DNA of 64,000 bases from Desulfomonile sp963700305. Its GTDB lineage: Bacteria > Desulfobacterota > Desulfomonilia > Desulfomonilales > Desulfomonilaceae. The notes below the pieces were generated by a model, which ran no database searches, had not been told where the DNA came from, and saw only the letters and a program-made list of their open reading frames with translations. Below are positions 1 through 7,354 of the stretch, one piece after another (position 1 is the stretch's first letter; each line of letters opens with the position of its first letter). Location: assembly GCA_963700305.1 (NCBI GenBank), contig CAVOXB010000011.1, forward strand, positions 744,001 through 808,000, written 5' to 3'. Both the position numbers and the translations under genes were made by a program.

Positions 1-172
1 GACTTCAAGCAAAGGTCCTCACTTTTCTTGAAACGAAATCTTTACGCTGATTGGCGATAATGCGATCATCAGAGAAACGAAGCTGTCTTTGATACAGGAT
101 GCGCTCGACCGGGCAGGAGGCACTACGACGCAAGTACGTTTTGGCTTGTCTCGCGAATCTCTGAAAAGCTAA
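1..172 (+). CDS. C-terminal fragment of an unidentified protein
   Basis: The last roughly 40 codons of a gene that starts outside the window, ending in a TAA at 170-172. The readable tail runs from LIGDNAIIRE to LSRESLKS. An in-frame TGA at 29-31 interrupts this frame. The neighbouring frame is open upstream and reads DFKQRSSLFL, so a single-base shift near position 30-45 is likely, as in many other genes here. I do not recognise the family. It is on the same strand as the dehydratase and acyl-CoA ligase that follow and could belong to the same lipid-metabolism operon. Confidence 0.3.
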
Positions 173-284
173 ATGAGCCTACTTGGTTTGCTGAGCCAAA
201 ACGATTCCTGGCTTTAATGTGAGCTCTTGCCCTCACAGGAATCATCGCAGCAAGCACTGCGATTCGCATGTATCGGAGGTGATA

Positions 285-1172
285 GTGAAGCTCCACACAG
301 ACTTCACCGGCATGTGCCTCAAAGAATATCAGACTGAAATCAGCTGGCGCCGCACCATGAACTATGCTGCTGCGGTAGGCGATCCTAACCCTTTCTATTT
401 CGATGATGAACGTGAGGGGGGCGTGATCGCACCGCCTATGTTCAGTGTTGCCGTGACGTGGCCAATTTCTGAACGGATTTGGGAATACATCCCAGCAGAA
501 AACTTCCCCATGGAGATTTTTGCTACCCAGGTTCACTTTACGGAATACATTTCTTTCCACAGACCTATACGGCCTGGTGACAGATTGACGGTCAAAGGGT
601 CTGTGAACGCCATTTCCCCACATAAGGCGGGGACACTGATTGTGATACGGTATGACGTGTCCGATACGCGAGGTTTGCCTGTATTCACTGAATATCTTGG
701 AGGTTTGTTGCGGGGAGTAGAGTGTTGCGGCGACGCGAAAAATACTGAACCCATTCCTGGTGCTCCCTCTGCCGGTGAACAAGAGATCGCGCTCTGGGAA
801 GTGCCGATCTTAATCGATCCGCTCGCTCCCTTCGTTTACGATGGCTGCACAAATATTTTCTTCCCCATTCACACTTCAGTCGCGTTCGCGCGCGGGGTGG
901 GACTCCCGGGAATCATTCTCCAGGGAACTGCTACCCTGGCCTACGCAGTGCGCGAAATTATAAACCGTGAAGCAGAAGGCAATCCTCTTGTCCTGCGGTC
1001 CGTGGGATGTCGTTTCACAGGCATGGTCATTCCCGGATCTGAAATTAGGGTCATGCTTTCGGGGCTCAGATTGGATGACACAGGTACTGACCTTTTCTTC
1101 AAAGTGGTCAACTCCTCTGGGTCAGCGGCCATCAGCGACGGGTACGCTCGCCTTGGAACAGACGACCGCTAA
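285..1172 (+). CDS. MaoC-like / FAS1-like hotdog-fold dehydratase
   Basis: A protein of about 295 aa with two tandem hotdog domains, the usual build of MaoC-type enoyl-CoA hydratases/dehydratases. The N-terminal half carries a hydratase-like motif (VGDPNPFYFDD). The C-terminal half keeps FFPIH, but the Asp of the usual GDxNPxH motif is not visible there, so one half may be non-catalytic. The GTG at 285 is chosen because GGAGG at 275-279 lies 5 nt upstream; an ATG at 219 is also in frame but has no such site. It lies 58 bp before an acyl-CoA ligase gene, which suggests a shared role in CoA-thioester metabolism. The substrate cannot be told from the sequence. Confidence 0.75.
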   Translation: MKLHTDFTGMCLKEYQTEISWRRTMNYAAAVGDPNPFYFDDEREGGVIAPPMFSVAVTWPISERIWEYIPAENFPMEIFATQVHFTEYISFHRPIRPGDRLTVKGSVNAISPHKAGTLIVIRYDVSDTRGLPVFTEYLGGLLRGVECCGDAKNTEPIPGAPSAGEQEIALWEVPILIDPLAPFVYDGCTNIFFPIHTSVAFARGVGLPGIILQGTATLAYAVREIINREAEGNPLVLRSVGCRFTGMVIPGSEIRVMLSGLRLDDTGTDLFFKVVNSSGSAAISDGYARLGTDDR

Positions 1173-1230
1173 AACAATATCAATAACCCCTTTTTATCAG
1201 AGGGATCTCTTTCACGGAAAGGAGGGCACA

Positions 1231-2814
1231 GTGAGCTGGAAGCGTCTGACTCAAACGTGGCACTATGTTGAAAAATGGGCTGAAACCAAGCCTCTGGCAG
1301 AAGCACTGGTGTTCGAGAACGACAGACTCACCTGGTCGGATTTCAAGAATCGCATGGATCTCACAGCCAAGGCTTTTCTAGAGATAGGAGTCAACAAAGG
1401 TGATCGTGTTGCCATGCTCTCCATGGCTCGCACGGAGTTTTTGACGACATTCATGGCTGCAGGGAAAGTGGGCGCGATCTGGCTGGGGTTGTCTCCGAAG
1501 CTGACTCTGGACGAGCTGAGATACTTGCTCGGGGATTGCCGGCCCACGGTGCTGATCGCGTTGCGACAAAATATGGATAATGACCTACGCTTTATACTCG
1601 AAAGCCTCATGAAAGAGTATGCCTGTCTCAAGAAAGTGCTGATCATGGGAGACCCTTTTGATGGGACCGAAATGTTCTCGGAATTCGCGTATAGACCAAG
1701 GCCACAGCTTGATGCAGAGCTGGAAAAGCGATCCAAGGAAGTTGCAGACGATGATTCTACGCTACTGCTCTACACGTCAGGCTCAACGGGAAAACCTAAA
1801 GGAGTGGTGCATACTCACTCGAGCATTGTGGAAAACATCAAAGTTGAAGTGAAGAAATTCTACTTCGATGAGCAGACTCGAGGGTTGCTGCATTTCCCGA
1901 TAAATCATGTGGCCGCTGTGGTGGAACTGGGTTTTGCCGGGATAATGGCTGGAGGCTTTCTGCTGTGCATGGACAGGTTTGATCCGTCAGAATCCCTGAA
2001 GATGGTTCAAAAAGAGAGGATTACTGCGCTCGGACAGGTGCCGGCGATGTTTCTGCTTCAGTTCAGGGACCCCCAGTTCGGCCAGACCGACCTCAGCAGT
2101 ATTCGGAACTTCCTGTGGGCAGGTGCAGCGGCGCCGAAAGTCATGGTGGCAGTGCTATCGCAAATTTGCGCAAAGACTGGCGCCACAATGCTAACCGGCT
2201 ATGGCAGCACCGAGGTGTGTGGATTCGTTACGTACACTGAGAAAGGTGACGATCTGGACCGACTCATCCATACAGCGGGAAAGATAGCGGAGCCGTTTGA
2301 ACTCAAAATCGTTGACTCGGCCCTCCAGGAACTTGCCGATGGAGAAATCGGAGAAGTGGCGGTGAGAGGGCCTTTTCTTATGAAGGGCTATTACAACAAT
2401 CCCGAGGCAACAAAGAAGGCCATTGACGAAGATGGATGGTACTACACGTCTGATTTAGCCTTTAAGGACTCGCAAGGTTATATTCATCTGACCGGTCGCG
2501 CATCGGAGATGTACAAGAGCGGAGGCGAGAACGTCTATCCCAGGGAAGTGGAGGAAGTCGTTGAGGCCCACCAAAGCATCCTATTTGCAGCCGTGATTGC
2601 AGTCCCGGACGAAGTGTATCAAGAGGTCGGGTGGTGTTTTGCCATGCTTCAGCCAGGCCAGGAAGTCTCTGAAGACGAGCTGAGGGAATTCTGCAAATCC
2701 AAACTCACCAATTTCAAGGTCCCGAAAAGATTCTTTGTCCGTCCTCTTTTGCCCCTGCTGCCCAACGGCAAGGTGGACAAGGTGGCGCTAAGCAAAGAAG
2801 CGCAGCAGGACTGA
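1231..2814 (+). CDS. AMP-dependent acyl-CoA synthetase (ligase)
   Basis: A 527-aa ANL-superfamily enzyme that would activate a carboxylic acid to its acyl-AMP and then to the CoA thioester. The AMP-binding P-loop (YTSGSTGKPKG), the YGSTEV motif and the late motif around GRASEMYKSGGENVYPREVE are all visible. PNGKVDK near the C-terminus holds the catalytic lysine of the adenylation step. The GTG at 1231 is preferred because AAAGGAGG ends 5 nt upstream at 1225; the frame stays open further upstream to 967 but overlaps the dehydratase gene. Length is normal for medium/long-chain acyl-CoA ligases. It probably forms an operon with the preceding dehydratase. The chain length or aromatic nature of the substrate is unknown. 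Confidence 0.88.
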   Translation: MSWKRLTQTWHYVEKWAETKPLAEALVFENDRLTWSDFKNRMDLTAKAFLEIGVNKGDRVAMLSMARTEFLTTFMAAGKVGAIWLGLSPKLTLDELRYLLGDCRPTVLIALRQNMDNDLRFILESLMKEYACLKKVLIMGDPFDGTEMFSEFAYRPRPQLDAELEKRSKEVADDDSTLLLYTSGSTGKPKGVVHTHSSIVENIKVEVKKFYFDEQTRGLLHFPINHVAAVVELGFAGIMAGGFLLCMDRFDPSESLKMVQKERITALGQVPAMFLLQFRDPQFGQTDLSSIRNFLWAGAAAPKVMVAVLSQICAKTGATMLTGYGSTEVCGFVTYTEKGDDLDRLIHTAGKIAEPFELKIVDSALQELADGEIGEVAVRGPFLMKGYYNNPEATKKAIDEDGWYYTSDLAFKDSQGYIHLTGRASEMYKSGGENVYPREVEEVVEAHQSILFAAVIAVPDEVYQEVGWCFAMLQPGQEVSEDELREFCKSKLTNFKVPKRFFVRPLLPLLPNGKVDKVALSKEAQQD

Positions 2815-2910
2815 AGTAATCTTGGCCGTTGGCCGTGATGCATCCGTTCGATGTCGGTGATCAACGCGTCGGAAGACCTGGACATATGCATCAAGAAGGC
2901 TTAGGCTGCG

Positions 2911-2940
2911 TTGCAGGAATCAGGCCTATGATTCCTGCAA
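2911..2940. terminator. Perfect 11-bp stem-loop after the acyl-CoA ligase
   Basis: TTGCAGGAATC at 2911-2921 pairs perfectly with GATTCCTGCAA at 2930-2940 across an 8-nt loop. It is about 100 bp after the ligase stop and lacks a strong T-tract, so it may be a REP-like element rather than a true terminator. The core GCAGGAAT/ATTCCTGC recurs at 3093-3112 and, shorter, at 58236-58257. Confidence 0.5.
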
Positions 2941-3033
2941 AGTCTAAAATCGGAAAACGAAAGAATCAATAAGTAGTCGTGTATCTATACAACTTTCTGA
3001 AATCCTTGTCCAATTTTCGGGAATTGCGCCCCG

Positions 3034-3116
3034 TCACCTCTGACCCCGGATCGTGGTCCGGGGCAGGCTTTGATCCGGGGTCCAGATTCTGGATTCCTGC
3101 TTTCGCAGGAATGACG
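3034..3116. repeat. REP-like GC-rich dyad repeat
   Basis: Two stem-loops in tandem: CCCCGGA/TCCGGGG at 3044-3063, then ATTCCTGC-TTTC-GCAGGAAT at 3093-3112, followed by GAC. The GATTCC...GGAATGAC pattern is typical of dispersed intergenic palindromes in many proteobacterial genomes. The rest of the 2815-3256 gap shows no convincing gene. Confidence 0.6.
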
Positions 3117-3256
3117 AGAAAAAGGACATTATTTTTGGCAATTGCGATACGCTCAATCTCTTTCATGCATAGCCGATGAGAGAATAGTCCACGAATTCCG
3201 GGGCTGTAGCGTGGAACTCCGATCTCTCGCTAGTCCAAGAAATAAGAGGAAGCCTG

Positions 3257-4240
3257 TTGAGTCTCATGAGCCTTATCCAGAGAGCAGCCTTAATCCGATT
3301 ACTCGTACTGTTCCTACTCCCATTCCTTATGGGTGCTAAAGGAGCTACTGAAGCCCAACTGAATCAAGAGCTGCTTCTGGAAGCCTTTCACGGCCGTGCA
3401 GATGTAATTGAACAATTGTTAAGGCGGGGCGCAAATGTGAATACCAAAAGCCCTGATGATCGCGCCACGCCTTTGCATACGGCAGTCCAAAGGGACCATG
3501 TCGCAGCGGTGAGGGCCCTGTTGGCACACGGAGCAAGCGTAAACGAAACGGATATTCTGGGTTATACCCCGCTGATGTACGTTACAAACGCCCAAATCGC
3601 CAGGATGCTGGTGGAAAAAGGCGCTGACGTAAACGTCAGAGGAAAGGATCAAATGACGGCCCTGATAAGCGTATCGACAAAAGGGGCTGCCGAGGTGGCA
3701 AAGATCCTCGTGAGCAAAGGCGCCGATGTCAACACCAAACTCAGAAACGGCAAGACAGCATTGATGGAAGCTATCGAAAGAGACTTTCTGGAAATAGCAA
3801 AGGTGCTTCTTGCTCATGGTGCAGACATAAACGACGCGGACAATCAAGGACGGACGCCACTGATTTTCGCTGCATCGAACAAACAGCTTGAAATAATGAA
3901 AATCCTTCTGCAAAAGGGAGCGGATGCCAACGTCAAAAGCAAGATCGGCTATCCGGCCCTTATGCATTCCAGCGGCGAGATCGCAGTCGTGGAAATGCTT
4001 GTGGAATATGGAGCAGACGTCAATGCAAAGTCGGGCGACGGTATGACGGTCTTAATGAGAGCTGCAGCAAAAGGACACTATGCCATCGTGAAACTGCTCC
4101 TGGAAAAAGGTGCAGATGTCAACGCTCAGGATAAATGGGGACAAACGGCTTTATATTGGGCTGAAAAATTCGGGCATGTGACAATAGCGGACCTCTTGAA
4201 AGCCAGCGGAGCCAGTACAAATTCAGTGCCCAACAAGTAA
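3257..4240 (+). CDS. Exported ankyrin-repeat protein
   Basis: A protein of about 327 aa made almost entirely of ankyrin repeats behind an N-terminal hydrophobic segment (LIRLLVLFLLPFLMG) that looks like a signal peptide or membrane anchor. I count about nine repeats of 30-33 residues with recurring A-A-x-x-L-L-x-x-GADVN and TPLMxA cores. Ankyrin domains bind other proteins; nothing in the sequence names the partner. A TTG at 3257 has AGAGGA 6 nt upstream; an ATG at 3266 is an alternative. The gene stands alone, flanked by repeat-rich spacers and facing cydB tail to tail. Confidence 0.85.
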   Translation: MSLMSLIQRAALIRLLVLFLLPFLMGAKGATEAQLNQELLLEAFHGRADVIEQLLRRGANVNTKSPDDRATPLHTAVQRDHVAAVRALLAHGASVNETDILGYTPLMYVTNAQIARMLVEKGADVNVRGKDQMTALISVSTKGAAEVAKILVSKGADVNTKLRNGKTALMEAIERDFLEIAKVLLAHGADINDADNQGRTPLIFAASNKQLEIMKILLQKGADANVKSKIGYPALMHSSGEIAVVEMLVEYGADVNAKSGDGMTVLMRAAAKGHYAIVKLLLEKGADVNAQDKWGQTALYWAEKFGHVTIADLLKASGASTNSVPNK

Positions 4241-4242
4241 GA

Positions 4243-4370
4243 CTGTTCGGAATTGTTCACTTGGCAAAAAAAAGCCACTGTCATTGCGAGGGCGTAAGCC
4301 CGTGGCAATCTCCCAACCGGTAGGAATAGATTGCTTCGTCGTTTTACTCCTCGCAATTGTAAATGTCAAA
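4243..4370. repeat. Dispersed intergenic repeat, copy 1
   Basis: This stretch shares long blocks with 20832-20945: CGGAATT, then ACTTGGCAAA, then ACTGTCATTGCGAG, then GCCCGTGGCAATCTCC, then AGATT-CTTCGTCG. The two copies are about 16 kb apart in the same orientation, with differing linkers. It resembles the widespread non-coding repeat containing GTCATTGCGAG and GGCAATCT. No coding frame is evident. Confidence 0.75.
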
Positions 4371-4379
4371 TAATTCGTA

Positions 4380-4462
4380 GGTGCCGGCCTCCGTGCCGGC
4401 ACATCTTCAAAAATAATCAAGGATGTCCATAGAATGGGCCGGCAGAGACGCCGGCCGCTACG
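4380..4462. repeat. GCCGGC palindromic repeat
   Basis: GTGCCGGCCTCCGTGCCGGCAC at about 4381-4402 folds into a GC-rich hairpin. A second, diverged GCCGGC arm pair lies at about 4438-4458. Both sit in the gene-free 4241-4582 spacer between the convergent ankyrin and cydB genes. Confidence 0.5.
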
Positions 4463-4469
4463 AAAAAGA

Positions 4470-4509
4470 ATCCCATAGCCGTACTTATTTCAGCGGCTAC
4501 GGGATTTTG
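4470..4509. terminator. Bidirectional terminator-like hairpin between ankyrin gene and cydB
   Basis: ATCCCATAGCCG at 4470-4481 pairs with CGGCTACGGGAT at 4494-4505 (11 of 12 positions) across a 12-nt loop, followed by TTTTG. It lies between two convergent genes, where a shared terminator is expected. Confidence 0.6.
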
Positions 4510-4582
4510 ACTCAGACAAAAGTTTTGGCACATACTTTAAGCGAATGATCGCTATCATCTATAATCTCTGAACTAATTCTCA

Positions 4583-5609
4583 TCAATATGCTTCATCTGA
4601 AGCCAAATCCTCATCTGTGAGCTTGTCCTTGAACAGATAATGACTCCAGACCTGGTAAACAATCACTATAGGGACAAAAGTCAATGCTACTCCCAGCATG
4701 ATCTTCAATGTGAGGGGGCTTGAGGCCGAATTAAATATCGTCAGGCTGTATTCCGGATTGATACTGGAAGGCAAAAGATTGGGGTAAAGCCCTGTCACTC
4801 CAAATAGAGTGGCCCCGACAATGGTCAGACAGGAAGCAAACCATGCTTTCCACCACGCTTGTTTTGCAATGAAGCCCCGTGTGGCAAGAAGGGCCGCCAC
4901 AGTAATCAAAGGAATCACCCACAGGGCTGGGTACGCCAGGTAATTGTTGTAAAGATTTGTGAAGAACCACGTGGCTACGAGAAACACGACGGCGACAACC
5001 AACAGAACTGACCACAGTCTTGCGGCCATGTTCCCAGCTTTGCCGGAGAGGGGCTCCTCGGTCTTTATGGCAAGCCACAAAGCGCCGTGGACGACAAAGA
5101 GGAGCACAAAAGAGAACACCTCCCAATAGGCCATAAGGGTTCAATAAAGTCAAAAGGTTGCCATGGAATATTCCTTCACCGTCAATAGGTATACCCTGGA
5201 AGATGTTGGCGAAGGCCACGCCTAACAAGAGTGCAGGTACGAAACTCCCTATGAAATGACAAACGTCCCAGAATCGTCGCCAGCTTCCAGCGTCTTCCTT
5301 ACCCCTGAATTCCAAAGCCACCCCCCGCAGGATCAAGGCGAACAAAAGGAGCAGAAGTGGAGTGTACAGAGCACTGAACATAACTGCATACGTGTTAGGA
5401 AAAGCCGCAAAGGTGACTCCTCCCGCGGTGATTAGCCACACCTCGTTTCCGTCCCAAAACGGTCCCATTGAATTATAGACCAGGCGCTTTTCAGTGTCGT
5501 TTCTTGCTATGAAAGGAGTAAGGGTTCCGGCTCCAAGATCAAACCCGTCAAGCATAAAATACACCGCCCAAAGGACACCCCACAATATGAACCAGATAGT
5601 CTCTAACAT
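4583..5609 (-). CDS. cydB: Cytochrome bd quinol oxidase subunit II (frameshifted)
   Basis: About 341 aa, the usual length for CydB, the second membrane subunit of the cytochrome bd oxidase that reduces O2 with electrons from quinol. The N-terminal part (MLETIWFILWGVLWAVYFML, then GFDLGAG) and multiple membrane segments are clear. The gene is read in two frames: after NPYGLLGGVLF the homologous text continues as VLLFVVHGALWLA one frame over. The break is in a run of four A at 5108-5111 on the + strand; removing one restores the frame, so a single extra base is the likely cause. It lies 17 bp downstream of cydA and is surely cotranscribed. The C-terminal end (SHYLFKDKLTDED) is intact. Confidence 0.85.
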
Positions 5610-5626
5610 GTTGCTTGACTCCTTTC

Positions 5627-7015
5627 CTAATTGTTTGGCGCTGAGGCAGGCTCGGCACCCTGGACGTACTGCTTGGTCTCCTCAAGGCCGCTCTGAGTGG
5701 ACTGCTGACGGGGATACGGCGCAGGCCCCTTACGCGCGTACTTGAGAATCAGATAGAAACAGGCTATCCCGAGAAAAGAATAGACAAGAATGAAAGCCCC
5801 CAACGAAAGCGCCACTTGGGCGCCTATAAGGCTGGACGCTGCATCAGCCGTTTTCATCATGCCGTATACTATCCAGGGTTGCCGCCCCATCTCGGTAACA
5901 GTCCACCCCGCTTCCAAAGCCAAATAGGGAAGCGGAATGCAAAACACCAACAATTTGAGAAGCCCGGGACTCTCTTCAATCCTATTCCGTTTCAGCCAAG
6001 CAATGACGCTGACGACGATGAAGAATAACCCAAGCCCTATCATGAGCCTGAAGGACCAGAATGTGAGGGCCACAGGCGGTCTTGCTTCTTTCGGCCACTC
6101 CTTGAGTCCCTTATAAACCCCATCCTTGTCGCCAGTGGCAACCCAACTCAACAATTTTGGAATTCCCAGTATCTGCACGCTATTTTTTTCATTCGCCTCG
6201 TCGGGAATAGCGAAAAGATACATAGGGGCCCCTTTCGATGTTTCCCAAACGGCCTCGGTTGCGGCAGCCTTCAGCGGTTGAGCCTTCACCATCTCTTTGC
6301 CGTGAAAATCTCCGATAAGAAGTTCGGAAATAGAGAAAATTACGGCGAAGGTAACCGCGATCCTGAAGGATCTTTTAAAGAAATCCATGTCTCTGCGCCT
6401 GAGGAGGTGGTACGAGCTTATGCCCATCACGAAAAAAGCGGCGAGAATATAGGCTCCACTTATGACATGCAGAAACATCCAGACAGCGTAAGGTTGAGTA
6501 ACCACTGCCCAGAAATCGGTGAGCTCGGCCCTGCCGTTTCGGATCACATAGCCCACGGGGTGCTGCATCCACGAGTTTGCTACCAAGATCCAATATGCTG
6601 AAATGTTGGATGCTCCAGCCACCAGCCAGATGCAGGCTGCATGGGCCTTGGGAGAGAGTTTCTTCCAGCCGAACAACCATACTCCGATGAATGTGGATTC
6701 GAGGAAAAAGGCGACTGTGGCTTCTATTGCAAGAAGAGAACCGAATATGTCACCTACGTATTTTGAATAGCGCGACCAGTTCGTGCCGAACTGAAACTCC
6801 AGCGTTATCCCTGTGACTACCCCGAGCGCAAAGTTGATCACGAACAACTTGCCCCAAAATTTTGCCATCCGTTTGTATTGTTCGTCCCCGGTCCTTACAA
6901 ACTGCGTTTCCATAATTGCTACGAGAACGGAAAGTCCCAAAGTCAAAGGCACGAACAAAAAATGAAAATAACATGCAACAGCGAACTGCAACCTGGAAAG
7001 CGTTATGACGTCCAT
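5627..7015 (-). CDS. cydA: Cytochrome bd quinol oxidase subunit I
   Basis: A 462-aa integral membrane protein that carries the b558, b595 and d haems and the quinol site of cytochrome bd oxidase. Visible family features are the early haem-ligand region (QFAVACYFHFLF with H18), the HPVGY segment, the periplasmic Q-loop region starting near FHGKEMVKAQPLK, and the highly conserved GRQPW motif in the C-terminal third. The Q-loop looks like the short type. AAGGGGGT lies 9 nt before the ATG. In an anaerobe this high-affinity oxidase most likely scavenges O2. A sigma-54 promoter match lies about 115-130 bp upstream (see the promoter entry), and the next gene upstream encodes a sigma-54 activator. 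Confidence 0.95.
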   Translation of the reverse strand: MDVITLSRLQFAVACYFHFLFVPLTLGLSVLVAIMETQFVRTGDEQYKRMAKFWGKLFVINFALGVVTGITLEFQFGTNWSRYSKYVGDIFGSLLAIEATVAFFLESTFIGVWLFGWKKLSPKAHAACIWLVAGASNISAYWILVANSWMQHPVGYVIRNGRAELTDFWAVVTQPYAVWMFLHVISGAYILAAFFVMGISSYHLLRRRDMDFFKRSFRIAVTFAVIFSISELLIGDFHGKEMVKAQPLKAAATEAVWETSKGAPMYLFAIPDEANEKNSVQILGIPKLLSWVATGDKDGVYKGLKEWPKEARPPVALTFWSFRLMIGLGLFFIVVSVIAWLKRNRIEESPGLLKLLVFCIPLPYLALEAGWTVTEMGRQPWIVYGMMKTADAASSLIGAQVALSLGAFILVYSFLGIACFYLILKYARKGPAPYPRQQSTQSGLEETKQYVQGAEPASAPNN

Positions 7016-7129
7016 GTCGCGTCAACCCCCTTGGTGTAAATAATAAACAATTGTCTTTTGATCATCGTAATCATTTGGCCCGTACATAGATCTTTCATCT
7101 TTCTCCGCCGACTATTCGACCTTCCCATA

Positions 7130-7145
7130 AGCAGGATATGTGCCA
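7130..7145 (-). promoter_or_regulatory. Sigma-54 (-24/-12) promoter for cydAB
   Basis: Read on the minus strand the site is TGGCAC-A-TATC-CTGCT, against the consensus TGGCAC-N5-TTGCW. The invariant GG and GC are exactly 10 nt apart. It points at cydA, whose start codon lies about 115 bp downstream. Confidence 0.7.
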
Positions 7146-7251
7146 TGCGGGGTGAACCTGATAATAGCGATAAATCATCAACTATATTGAGAAGATGTCA
7201 GCTTTGAGAAACGGTGATTGGTACTTTGGGCGGAGTGATGGGCGTGTCCAG

Positions 7252-7269
7252 ACGTGCGTAATCGCACGT
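7252..7269. promoter_or_regulatory. Candidate activator site 1 (perfect dyad)
   Basis: ACGTGCG-TAAT-CGCACGT is a perfect 7-bp inverted repeat about 110-140 bp upstream of the sigma-54 promoter, a usual place for enhancer-type sites. It uses the CGCACRT half-site also seen in site 2. Confidence 0.5.
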
Positions 7270-7326
7270 GACAATTTTGCATTCTTGAAGAGAGTCTGCA
7301 AAGAAGGGCTTAGAGGATGTGCTATG

Positions 7327-7354
7327 TCGCACATTAGAGAGATTCTATGTGCGA
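7327..7354. promoter_or_regulatory. Candidate activator site 2 (perfect dyad)
   Basis: TCGCACAT at 7327-7334 and ATGTGCGA at 7347-7354 form a perfect 8-bp inverted repeat with a 12-nt spacer. It overlaps the 3' end of the sigma-54 activator gene. Together with site 1 there are four copies of CGCACRT within about 100 bp. The 7016-7344 interval holds no convincing gene of its own. Confidence 0.45.

Noticed and set aside
3034..3116. CRISPR-like repeat region
   Set aside because: The repeats are palindromes with no regularly spaced unique spacers.
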